A stretch of DNA of 18,849 nucleotides from CAG-390 sp045636385 (lineage in GTDB: Bacteria; Bacillota; Clostridia; Oscillospirales; CAG-272). This document shows, one piece after another, positions 13,531 to 18,849 of this stretch. Where the stretch lies: the NCBI GenBank assembly GCA_045636385.1, contig JAZTXK010000069.1, forward strand, positions 1 through 18,849, written 5' to 3'. The notes below the pieces were generated by a model that was not told the origin of the DNA, made no database searches, and saw nothing but the letters and a program-made list of their open reading frames with translations. Position 1 is the first letter of the stretch. Each line of letters starts with the position of its first letter. Made by a program: the position numbers and the translations under genes.

Positions 13531-13881
13531 TTAATCTTTATTTTGGGTGTTGCAGATGGTAACTAAAATTGATATTATTTCATTGATGTCGGAGTATAAG
13601 CTTAAAAATTCTTTTTCGCTCAGATAATCGGTTGCATTAAGCAGTCGTATCCAATATTCTGTTTCGCTTGCTTCTTTTAAGGCTATTGCATATTTAGCGT
13701 AAAAATCTTTTTTAGACTGTCCGCGTTGTGCTTCAGAAACATTCGCGCCGATGCTTGTTCCGCTTCTTAAAAGTTGTTTCGATAAAACAAACTCTTTCTT
13801 TTCGTCACAAAGATATCGATACAACTTTACAATTCTAACCGCAAAATCAAAGCTTTTATCTACAATTATTCTATTTTTCAT
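13531..13881 (-). CDS. Four-helix-bundle protein (S23 / 23S rRNA IVS-type family)
   Basis: 116-aa all-helical protein of the family first described in 23S rRNA intervening sequences and sharing the fold of DGR accessory Avd proteins (family knowledge). Diagnostic segments are SKQLLRSGTSIGANVSEA (about 34-51), QSKKDFYAKYAIALKEA and SETEYWIRLL (about 55-81). Predicted helices lie at about 8-25, 29-41, 53-82 and 86-112. The molecular function is unknown, with nucleic acid binding proposed for relatives. The start lacks a clear Shine-Dalgarno (TTGATGAAATT before ATG). The gene is much more AT-rich than neighbouring operons and lies between the end hairpins of element C, so it is cargo. No rRNA sequence and no reverse transcriptase are in the window, so neither an IVS nor a retroelement setting is shown. 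Confidence 0.85.
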   Translation of the reverse strand: MKNRIIVDKSFDFAVRIVKLYRYLCDEKKEFVLSKQLLRSGTSIGANVSEAQRGQSKKDFYAKYAIALKEASETEYWIRLLNATDYLSEKEFLSLYSDINEIISILVTICNTQNKD

Positions 13882-13995
13882 AATTTCATCAACTCAATAA
13901 ATTTAAATTTCCGAGCAAAGCGAGGAAATTTTCCTCACCTCTGCCCTCTGCCCTCTGCCCTCTGCCCTTTTGGTTCCCTCTATGCACAAATTAAA

Positions 13996-15105
13996 TTATT
14001 CCACAACCTCAAACATCTCTCCCTCGCCGGTGAACTTGCAGAGCTTGATGTCCGACGAATGGTATTTGACCTCGTCGCGCTTTACCTTTTTATCGAAGGA
14101 GAAGTAATAGTATCCGTTGCCGATGGCGATGAGTCCCGTGGTGCCGTGGTTGAAGTCACAGCCGTAAACGCCGGTGGCGGGGTCGATTACGCCGATCTCC
14201 GCGCCGGTGAGGAGGAGTCCTTCACGTCCGCAAAGTCCCTTGAGCTCGCCCATCTGGGGCGCGATCTGACGGTCGATGATGAACATGGGGGGATTGCGGA
14301 ACTTTTCCTTATTGCCCTTGTATACGGCAACGAGCCACGCGTCGAGATAGGTATCGTATTCAAGATTCTGTACGCCCCAGTTGGTGTTGCCGGTGTAGAA
14401 GAAGAGCTTGTTCTCGCATCTTACGCCGCTGTGGTGGGGCTGACCCTGAGTGAGGGGCTTTGCGAAGGGCTTGATCTTGCGCCAATCGTATTCGAGAATG
14501 ACCTGATGGTCGTTGTCATCGCGGTTTACGTCGTTGTAGATTCCGTATGCGACGTAGAGCATATAGGGGGAAACCTGACGCGCGCCGGGACGGGGAGAGA
14601 AGGTCACGCCGTCGATGCCCGAGCAGGCGTAGCGGTGGGGTGCGCCGTATTCGCCCTTGCCGTCAAAGTCGTCGCAAACGTCGGGGAGGTAAACGGCGGT
14701 CATAATGCCGTCAGCCTCGGCGTCCATACCGATGCGGTCGATCTTGTCAACGTCAAAGATCGCAACGTAGAAGGCATCCTCCTCGGCAAGCTGAATGCCC
14801 GTGCGCGCCATGATGCCCTTGCCGATCGAGTCGTGCTTATATTCGATCGAGCCCCAGACGCAGTTGTCGCCGCCGTTGAAGGCGAGACATCCGAGGTGAC
14901 CCGTCAGTCCCTCGACAGTACCGATAACGTTGCCCTGCATATCGGCTTTAACGAGAACGGTGGTATAGGAATAGTATATGTATTTGCGCTCCGTATCGAC
15001 AGCGATGCCCTGAATGTGACCGTTGGTCCATTCGCCCGCAAAGATCGAGCGGGGAAGAGCGGGAGCGGGATATTTTTTAAGGCTTCCAAAGCGAGTATTT
15101 TCCAT
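13996..15105 (-). CDS. Uncharacterised protein, probable beta-propeller fold
   Basis: 369-aa protein I cannot assign to a named family. It has repeated strand-rich segments with Tyr, Trp and Gly-Asn turns: GIAVDTERKYIYYSYTTVLVKAD, CLAFNGGDNCVWGS, FYVAIFDVDKID, GVTFSP, LYVAYGIYN, KLFFYTGNTNWG, GEIGVIDPATGVYGCDF-like and GLIAIGNGYYYFSF stretches. This periodicity suggests a six- or seven-bladed propeller. No signal peptide or lipobox is seen. I chose the ATG at 15105 over a possible 95-codon extension because an AAAGGA ribosome-binding site precedes it. The extension would also run through the strong promoter at 15146-15174 and shows no protein-like composition. It is a single-gene unit, divergent from the glycosyltransferase gene. 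A sugar-related role is only a guess. Confidence 0.75.
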   Translation of the reverse strand: MENTRFGSLKKYPAPALPRSIFAGEWTNGHIQGIAVDTERKYIYYSYTTVLVKADMQGNVIGTVEGLTGHLGCLAFNGGDNCVWGSIEYKHDSIGKGIMARTGIQLAEEDAFYVAIFDVDKIDRIGMDAEADGIMTAVYLPDVCDDFDGKGEYGAPHRYACSGIDGVTFSPRPGARQVSPYMLYVAYGIYNDVNRDDNDHQVILEYDWRKIKPFAKPLTQGQPHHSGVRCENKLFFYTGNTNWGVQNLEYDTYLDAWLVAVYKGNKEKFRNPPMFIIDRQIAPQMGELKGLCGREGLLLTGAEIGVIDPATGVYGCDFNHGTTGLIAIGNGYYYFSFDKKVKRDEVKYHSSDIKLCKFTGEGEMFEVVE

Positions 15106-15145
15106 GGTGTTTTTCCTTTCGGGATGAATATAATTTCTCAATTTA

Positions 15146-15174
15146 ATTATATCACATATACCTCGCAAAGTCAA
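15146..15174 (-). promoter_or_regulatory. Strong extended -10 promoter of the beta-propeller gene
   Basis: On the minus strand TTGACT (15169-15174), a 17-bp spacer and TATAAT (15146-15151), preceded by TGA (extended -10). The expected start near 15139 gives a ~35-nt leader carrying the AAAGGA site. It fits sigma-A consensus very closely. Confidence 0.85.
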
Positions 15175-15207
15175 ACAAAATTCAAAAAAAGACGCCCCGA
15201 GGCAAGT

Positions 15208-15440
15208 TTTTCCACAACGCCTTTTGTGCACTTTGTATATCCGACAAAATCCGATCCGCTTTTTTCCCAATTCCCCCAAGGAATGTGGAAAACCTTGTGG
15301 TAACTGTGCAAAACTATCGCAAATCAAGGCAAAATCAAGGGTTTTGATGGGGATAGAAGAAGGATTTGCCTGTGGAAAACTTCTTGTCAATAGTTTTTTT
15401 GAAAAAAATCAAATATCGCGGACTTTCTCACTTTTGCACA
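15208..15440. promoter_or_regulatory. Cluster of DnaA-box-like 9-mers in the divergent intergenic region
   Basis: TTTTCCACA occurs at 15208-15216 (plus) and, as TGTGGAAAA, at 15284-15292 and 15371-15379. The related TTTTGCACA is at 15432-15440 (plus) and, as TGTGCAAAA, at 15305-15313. TGTGGTAAC at 15296-15304 is a further near match. TTTTCCACA is one base from the DnaA consensus TTATCCACA. Five or six sites in 233 bp, followed by AT-rich sequence (15441-15480) at the point where gene orientation switches, resembles an origin or a DnaA-titrating/regulatory region. No dnaA, dnaN or rpmH is in the window, and quick hand counts did not show origin-like GC skew. The rest of 15106-15602 holds only promoters and a small CGGGG/CCCCG hairpin (15481-15497). 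Confidence 0.45.
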
Positions 15441-15529
15441 AAGTTGTGAATTTTGTATAATTTTTTGTCGAATTTTTTACCGGGGAGCCCGGCCCCGATA
15501 ACTAACAAATAAAAAATTTTCCATTCCTG

Positions 15530-15558
15530 TTGATTTTCTTGTCAAAATAAGTTATAAT
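15530..15558 (+). promoter_or_regulatory. Promoter of the glycosyltransferase-CsaB operon
   Basis: TTGATT (15530-15535), a 17-bp spacer and TATAAT (15553-15558). The expected start near 15565 gives a leader of about 38 nt with the AAAGGGGGC ribosome-binding site ahead of a TTG start codon. Confidence 0.75.
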
Positions 15559-15602
15559 ATATAATGATTAAGTATATTTAGATTTGAAAGGGGGCGGTAC
15601 GC

Positions 15603-17792
15603 TTGAGGATATTGCTTGCGGCGACGCGTATGGGCATCGGCGGTGCCGAAACTCATATTCTCACTCTTGCGCGCGTTTTACATAGGCGCGGACATTACGT
15701 TCATATCGTTTCGGCGGGCGGCGCGTATATTCCCGCGCTGATCTCGTCAAAGATCACGCATACCGTTCTTCCGCTCGACCGAAAGGATATCGTTTCGGTT
15801 GTCAAGTCCGCCCGCGCGATTAAAAAGCTTGCGATTGAGGGACATTTCGACGTCGTTCACGCCCACGGACGCATCCCCGCCTTCATCTGCGGAATGCTCG
15901 CAAAGCAAAAGGGCTTCCCGCCCTTCGCCGTAACGGCGCACGGATTTTACGATCCCGCCCCGCCCCGCCGCGCGTTTACCCTCTGGGGCAGACGGACGAT
16001 CGCGGTCAGCGATGACGTCAAGAGCTTCCTTGTTGAAAAATACAAGCTCGATCCCGAAAGCATCGACGTTATTATAAACGGCGTCGACACCGACGTGCCC
16101 GAGCATCAGCCCTCAAAGCGGCTTCGCATAGTGACCGCAAGCCGACTTGACGGCGACACCTCGCTCTGTCCGCTTCTTCTTTGCGAGCTGATAACGAGGA
16201 TCCGCCGCGATTTCCCCGAGCTCGATCCCGTGCTCACGGTCGTCGGCGGTGGCGAAAAGCTGCCCGAGATCCGCGAGGCGGCAAGAAGAACCAACGCGCT
16301 CTGTCCGGGTGCCGTTACCGTCGCGGGAAGCGTTCTCGATATGCCCTCGATACTCGCGCGCGCCGATATTTTCATAGGATCGTCGCGAGCCGCGCTTGAG
16401 GCGATGGCGGCAAGCGTGCCTGTCATACTCTGCTCGGATATGGGATGCGACGGTGTTCTTGATGAAACGAATCTGCGCCGCGCCGAGGAAACGAATTTCA
16501 CCTGCCGCGGCGGCGCGCAGACCGATATTGAATCCTTGAGACTTGCGCTCGAGCGTCTGATTTGCGCAACTCCACGTGAGCGTGCGCTCTACGGCGCGTT
16601 CGGCAGAGCCTACGTCACCCGCCGCGCGTCGGCAGAGCTTTTTGCCGAAAAGACTCTTGCCTTCTGGCGCGACCTTATAGCGGGTGAACGCGGAGGAATA
16701 ATGCTTTGCGGCTACTTCGGCGCGGGCAACGCGGGCGACGATGCGACTCTCGATGCGGTCCTCGCCTCCCTCCCCGAAATGCCGAAGGGAATAATGCCGA
16801 CCGTTCCCGCGGTCAGGGCGGACAAGCTTCCGAGCGGTGTCGTACCGATCGGAAGGTATAATTTCCCGAGGATCAAAAGGGAGCTTTCAAAAACGAGACT
16901 TTTCCTGCTCTGCGGCGGAACTCTGCTTCAGAACAGCACCTCAAACCGCTCGCTCGGATATTACAACTACATGAGTGATCTCGCGGTCAGATGCGGCGCG
17001 CGAGTGATGCTCTATTCGGGCGGTGTTGGTCCGTTAATAGGCGAGGAGGCGGTCGACGAGACGGTCTACACTATCGAAAATTGCGACGCCGTGACTCTTC
17101 GCGAGCCCGATTCCTTCGAGCTGCTCAAAAAGCTCGGATGCAGCCTTGACGGAGTCGGAGTCAGTGCCGACGCCGCGCTGAGGACCGAGCCCCTGCCCCT
17201 GCCCGAATCAATAATAAAGCGTCTCCCCGAGGGGCGTGAGGTTTTTGCCGTGTCGGTCAGACCTCTCGGCGGCATTGTCCGAGGTGAGGACGCGCCCAAG
17301 CCCGCCGAGGTCTATAAGATGGTTGCCGATGCCGTCCGGGTCATAGCCGACAGACGCAACGCGCTCCCGCTCTTTATCCCGCTTGCGCCCGAGGACGTAA
17401 GGATCTGCGAGCGGGTCTGCAAGAGCGCGGAAAGAGGCATCGTTATGCCGAGGATGTGCGCGGGGTATATAATTTCGCTGATGTCGAAATGCTCATTCAC
17501 TCTCGGAATGCGGCTTCACAGCGCGGTATTTTCGTCGGTTGCGGGAATTCCCGCGTTGACTCTCGCGTACGACCCGAAGGTCGCGTCCTTCGCGCGCTAC
17601 GCTTACCACCCCGCGCCGCTTGACCCGAATTCGCCCGATTTCAATATGCGCGCGATAGTCTCGGCGGCTGGAGCGGTATATACGAATTACACCGCGGCGG
17701 TGCAGACGGTACGCGCCCGCGCGACCGAGCTCGTTCACTGTCTTGAGGGTGATGCCGAGCTTGCCGCGCACATCTATAAAGCCGATATTTAA
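15603..17792 (+). CDS. csaB: Fusion of GT4 glycosyltransferase and CsaB-type polysaccharide pyruvyl transferase
   Basis: 729 aa in two domains. Residues 1-355 are a GT-B glycosyltransferase of the GT4 type: MRILLAATRMGIGGAETHIL with the GGAE loop, DVVHAHGR, VTAHGFY, VIINGVDTD and ALEAMAASVPVI with the conserved Glu266; the usual first Glu of the E-x7-E motif is missing. Residues 364-729 are CsaB: GYFGAGNAGDDATLDAVL, LLCGGTLLQNSTSNRSLGYY, ARVMLYSGGVGPL, DAVTLREPDS, and GMRLHSAVFSSVAGIPALTLAYDPKV with the conserved His639. CsaB ketalises pyruvate onto a ManNAc-containing wall polymer bound by SLH domains (family knowledge), so the fused transferase may act in the same polymer's synthesis. The TTG start at 15603 follows a good Shine-Dalgarno about 8 nt away and begins exactly at the Rossmann strand. 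Confidence 0.9.
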   Translation: MRILLAATRMGIGGAETHILTLARVLHRRGHYVHIVSAGGAYIPALISSKITHTVLPLDRKDIVSVVKSARAIKKLAIEGHFDVVHAHGRIPAFICGMLAKQKGFPPFAVTAHGFYDPAPPRRAFTLWGRRTIAVSDDVKSFLVEKYKLDPESIDVIINGVDTDVPEHQPSKRLRIVTASRLDGDTSLCPLLLCELITRIRRDFPELDPVLTVVGGGEKLPEIREAARRTNALCPGAVTVAGSVLDMPSILARADIFIGSSRAALEAMAASVPVILCSDMGCDGVLDETNLRRAEETNFTCRGGAQTDIESLRLALERLICATPRERALYGAFGRAYVTRRASAELFAEKTLAFWRDLIAGERGGIMLCGYFGAGNAGDDATLDAVLASLPEMPKGIMPTVPAVRADKLPSGVVPIGRYNFPRIKRELSKTRLFLLCGGTLLQNSTSNRSLGYYNYMSDLAVRCGARVMLYSGGVGPLIGEEAVDETVYTIENCDAVTLREPDSFELLKKLGCSLDGVGVSADAALRTEPLPLPESIIKRLPEGREVFAVSVRPLGGIVRGEDAPKPAEVYKMVADAVRVIADRRNALPLFIPLAPEDVRICERVCKSAERGIVMPRMCAGYIISLMSKCSFTLGMRLHSAVFSSVAGIPALTLAYDPKVASFARYAYHPAPLDPNSPDFNMRAIVSAAGAVYTNYTAAVQTVRARATELVHCLEGDAELAAHIYKADI

Positions 17793-17808
17793 GAAAGGAA
17801 AGATAAAA

Positions 17809-18135
17809 ATGGCAAAAAGCAAATATAAGCAGGTAAGGTGCGTTATCAGCCTTATCTACATACTGACGGGAGTTTCGTCCGTTATTCAGGCGTTCAACGC
17901 GCTTCTAGCACTCGATCTTGTCGGAGTTTTCGCTTCAGCCCTCGGCGTGCTGATATTCGTCGCCGGAATCTGCGGACTTTTCAGCATCAAGCCCTCCGCG
18001 TGCCACACGCTCGGATGCATTATTATGCTTCTGTCACTCGGCTCGCTCGTCTACGCGATCGTTGTGAGCAAGACCTTTGACTTTACGATAGCAAATCAGT
18101 TCCTGCTTTCGTGGCTCTTTATGCTTTGTGTTTAA
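17809..18135 (+). CDS. Small membrane protein, possibly C-terminally truncated
   Basis: 108-aa hydrophobic protein with a short basic N-terminus (MAKSKYKQVR) and segments at about 13-33, 37-60, 66-84 and 90-108. It looks like a three- or four-helix integral membrane protein of unknown function. I chose the ATG at 17809, behind AAGAAAGGAAAG, over an in-frame start 22 codons upstream that lies inside the csaB gene. It begins 16 bp after csaB and is probably co-transcribed. The protein stops in the middle of a hydrophobic stretch (FLLSWLFMLCV), and composite repeat D starts 8 bp after the stop. Insertion of the repeat may therefore have cut off a normal C-terminus (inference). Confidence 0.65.
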   Translation: MAKSKYKQVRCVISLIYILTGVSSVIQAFNALLALDLVGVFASALGVLIFVAGICGLFSIKPSACHTLGCIIMLLSLGSLVYAIVVSKTFDFTIANQFLLSWLFMLCV

Positions 18136-18142
18136 TAAATGA

Positions 18143-18201
18143 AGCTTTTCGCCTTGGCGAAAAGCTACCATAACTCTGCACTCTTAACTCTTAACTCTGC
18201 A
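18143..18201. repeat. Composite repeat D: perfect hairpin plus 4-copy heptamer array
   Basis: Perfect inverted repeat AGCTTTTCGCC/GGCGAAAAGCT (18143-18153 with 18156-18166), joint TACCATAA, then heptamers CTCTGCA, CTCTTAA, CTCTTAA, CTCTGCA (18174-18201). The CCATAACTCTGCA joint is shared with repeat A at 208-220. In reverse orientation it reads heptamers, GGTA, perfect hairpin, exactly like the left ends of elements B and C. It is a single end without a partner. The array ends about 4 bp before the ribosome-binding site of the SecB-like gene, leaving no room for a native promoter there. Confidence 0.7.
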
Positions 18202-18218
18202 CTTACCGGAGGTCCCCC

Positions 18219-18632
18219 ATGTCTCAATCCAAAATCCAACTCAAAGCCACCCGCGCCGACAGCATAAGCTACGTCAACAATATGCAGGGCTCGGGACAGC
18301 TCAAGCTCGGCTTCAAATACAGCTACAATCTCCGCCACGCCGCTCCGGGTATGGCTCGCGGCGAGATATCGATCACTGCCGAGGATAAGGAAGCACCCGA
18401 TAAGCTTTCGATCACCGTTAAGCAGTCGGGAATCTTCGCTCTCCCGCCCGAAATGCCCCGCGAGGAGGCGCACCTTGAAACCTTCCGCATCCTGTTCCCC
18501 TACGCCTCGGCTACCCTGACCGCGACCACTTCGATCGCTGGAGTACAGGGCATCATCGTGCCGAGGATCGATATTACCGAGGAAAATATCTACCGCGTGG
18601 AGTTTAAGCCGCCGCGACCCGAGGGCGAGTGA
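18219..18632 (+). CDS. SecB-like chaperone
   Basis: 137-aa protein resembling the SecB family. The start is KIQLKATRADSISYVNN, followed by alternating strands (LKLGFKYSYNL, GEISITAED, LSITVKQSGIFALP). The PREEAHLETFRILFPYASATLTATTSIAG segment then matches the SecB pattern in which an FPY precedes the long helix, and it ends IIVPRIDI where SecB has an LPPINF-like strand. SecB is classically proteobacterial, but SecB-like proteins occur in Firmicutes, some linked to toxin-antitoxin or mobile loci (family knowledge). A GGAGGT ribosome-binding site precedes ATG. There is no visible promoter because repeat D abuts that site, so it probably depends on read-through from csaB. The stop codon lies in a GCGAG-TGAT-CTCGC hairpin. 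Confidence 0.7.
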   Translation: MSQSKIQLKATRADSISYVNNMQGSGQLKLGFKYSYNLRHAAPGMARGEISITAEDKEAPDKLSITVKQSGIFALPPEMPREEAHLETFRILFPYASATLTATTSIAGVQGIIVPRIDITEENIYRVEFKPPRPEGE

Positions 18633-18633
18633 T

Positions 18634-18737
18634 CTCGCTTCGCTCGAATGATGTTGCGCTTTGCGCAAATGATGTTGCCTGCGGCAAATGATGTTGTGCT
18701 TCGCACAAACGATGTTGCGCCCCGCGGGGGCGCAAAT
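18634..18737 (+). repeat. Tandem array of hairpins with covarying stems
   Basis: Four units share the lead GATG and a stem beginning TTG and ending CAA, but have different stem interiors: TTGCGC/GCGCAA (18654-18668, loop TTT), TTGCC/GGCAA (18675-18687, loop TGC), TTGTGC/GCACAA (18694-18708, loop TTC) and TTGCGCCCC/GGGGCGCAA (18715-18735, loop GCG). They are joined by AAT or AAC spacers. A fifth, degenerate unit leads the array at 18631-18649 (CTCGC-TTC-GCTCG). Both arms of each stem change together, so complementarity rather than sequence is kept. Units are 19-27 bp with no gaps, and no ORF is involved. Confidence 0.75.
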
Positions 18738-18742
18738 AAAGG

Positions 18743-18765
18743 AAAAAATCCGCCTTGCGGATTTT
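18743..18765 (-). terminator. Rho-independent terminator, best read on the minus strand
   Basis: AAAATCCGC/GCGGATTTT (18745-18753 with 18757-18765, loop CTT). On the minus strand the stem runs into TTTTTT, so it should stop a convergent gene coming from beyond the right edge. On the plus strand the tail (CACGTCTTTATT) is weaker. The remaining 18766-18849 shows no gene or further structure. Confidence 0.65.
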
Positions 18766-18849
18766 CACGTCTTTATTGTATTTCGCCCTTGATTTCGTTT
18801 GGGTGCAAATTCCTTCGCAAAGGTGCTGACTGCCCACCCCAACCCCTCC

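Larger units (their letters stand above)
13062..13968. mobile_element. Composite element C: heptamer/hairpin ends enclosing a four-helix-bundle gene
   Basis: 907-bp element filling the cca to 13996 interval. The left end is five heptamers (AGGGCAG x3, AGGGAAG, AGGTAAG; 13062-13096), then GTA and a perfect hairpin ATTTTTTCGC/GCGAAAAAAT with TGAA loop (13100-13123). The right end is a hairpin AAATTTCC/GGAAATTT with a GA/GA mismatch and AAA loop (13905-13931), then five inverted heptamers (CTCACCT, CTGCCCT x4; 13934-13968). Inside are an intact minus-strand gene (13531-13881) and two ~150-bp copies of its 3' end. Each copy is preceded by its own copy of the left hairpin (13301-13322, 13503-13526), with a period of 201-202 bp. 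The architecture matches element B and resembles 23S rRNA intervening sequences in cargo, although here it is intergenic. Confidence 0.75.

Noticed and set aside
13531..13881. Diversity-generating retroelement (Avd-like accessory protein)
   Set aside because: The fold family is shared, but there is no reverse transcriptase, template repeat or adenine-biased variable repeat. The differences among the three copies are mostly third-position and not adenine-specific.
13062..13968. CRISPR array
   Set aside because: The repeats are 7-bp tandem arrays and 202-bp gene-fragment units, not 24-40 bp repeats with unique spacers; no cas gene is present.
14059..15303. 414-aa plus-strand ORF opposite the beta-propeller gene
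   Set aside because: Shadow frame; it would run through the divergent promoter region and has no start signal.
15106..15390. 95-codon N-terminal extension of the beta-propeller protein
   Set aside because: It overlaps the strong TTGACT-17-TATAAT promoter and the DnaA-like boxes. The ATG at 15105 has its own ribosome-binding site.
17743..17808. Upstream in-frame start for the small membrane protein
   Set aside because: Lies inside the csaB coding end. The ATG at 17809 has a good AAAGGAAAG site and begins a typical basic-then-hydrophobic N-terminus.
18631..18737. Run of intrinsic terminators for the SecB-like gene
   Set aside because: None of the stems is followed by a T-run, so they are better described as a structured repeat. 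Only 18743-18765 looks like a terminator.

Overview
The window looks like a piece of the chromosome of an uncultured gut-type Clostridia (Firmicutes). This is an inference from several things: Shine-Dalgarno-led genes with 1-4 nt overlaps, a CsaB-type cell-wall pyruvyl transferase, lipoproteins with a Firmicutes-style lipobox, a small DUF559 protein next to the kind of 'CCTTCCCC..GGGGAAGG' palindromes I know from gut Firmicutes genomes, and moderate-to-high GC genes separated by very AT-rich gaps. No rRNA, tRNA, CRISPR array, integrase or transposase gene was seen.

Layout. Every gene left of about 15.1 kb is on the minus strand and every gene right of 15.6 kb is on the plus strand. (1) 333-3906, minus: small membrane-anchored hypothetical, Gfo/Idh/MocA oxidoreductase, esterase, second Gfo/Idh/MocA paralogue. 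(2) 4367-8704, minus: sugar-phosphate isomerase/epimerase, two paralogous glycerophosphodiester-phosphodiesterase lipoproteins, DUF559 protein, joined by 1-4 nt overlaps. A promoter with a weak -35 box and ~21-bp direct repeats upstream looks activator-controlled (AraC-like geometry). (3) 9120-13041, minus: CCA-adding enzyme, S33-type alpha/beta hydrolase, DUF1508 protein, AI-2E/YtvI-family permease. (4) 13062-13968: a hairpin-ended cassette carrying a four-helix-bundle (S23/IVS-type) gene plus two truncated copies. (5) 13996-15105, minus: an unrecognised, probably beta-propeller protein with a textbook promoter. (6) 15106-15602: divergent intergenic region with a cluster of DnaA-box-like 9-mers. 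(7) 15603-18632, plus: a glycosyltransferase-CsaB fusion, a small membrane protein and a SecB-like chaperone. (8) 18633-18849: a tandem array of hairpins with covarying stems and a terminator facing the next gene.

The most unusual content is intergenic. A recurring composite repeat joins a 7-bp tandem array to a short 'TTTTCGC-loop-GCGAAAA' hairpin. It occurs at 179-290, 8854-9123 (both ends), 13062-13968 (both ends) and 18143-18201. In the two complete elements the heptamer arrays are inverted relative to each other. One end has a perfect hairpin joined to the array by GGTA; the other has a hairpin with a tandem GA/GA mismatch joined by GGA. The ends are thus consistently asymmetric, as in single-strand-transposed elements. 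One element is empty (270 bp) and one carries the four-helix-bundle gene (907 bp). All copies sit within a few bases of a gene boundary. I regard this as the best candidate for an undescribed mobile or repeat system here. A second, unrelated inverted-repeat element (4009-4331) and the tandem hairpin array add to a repeat-rich picture.
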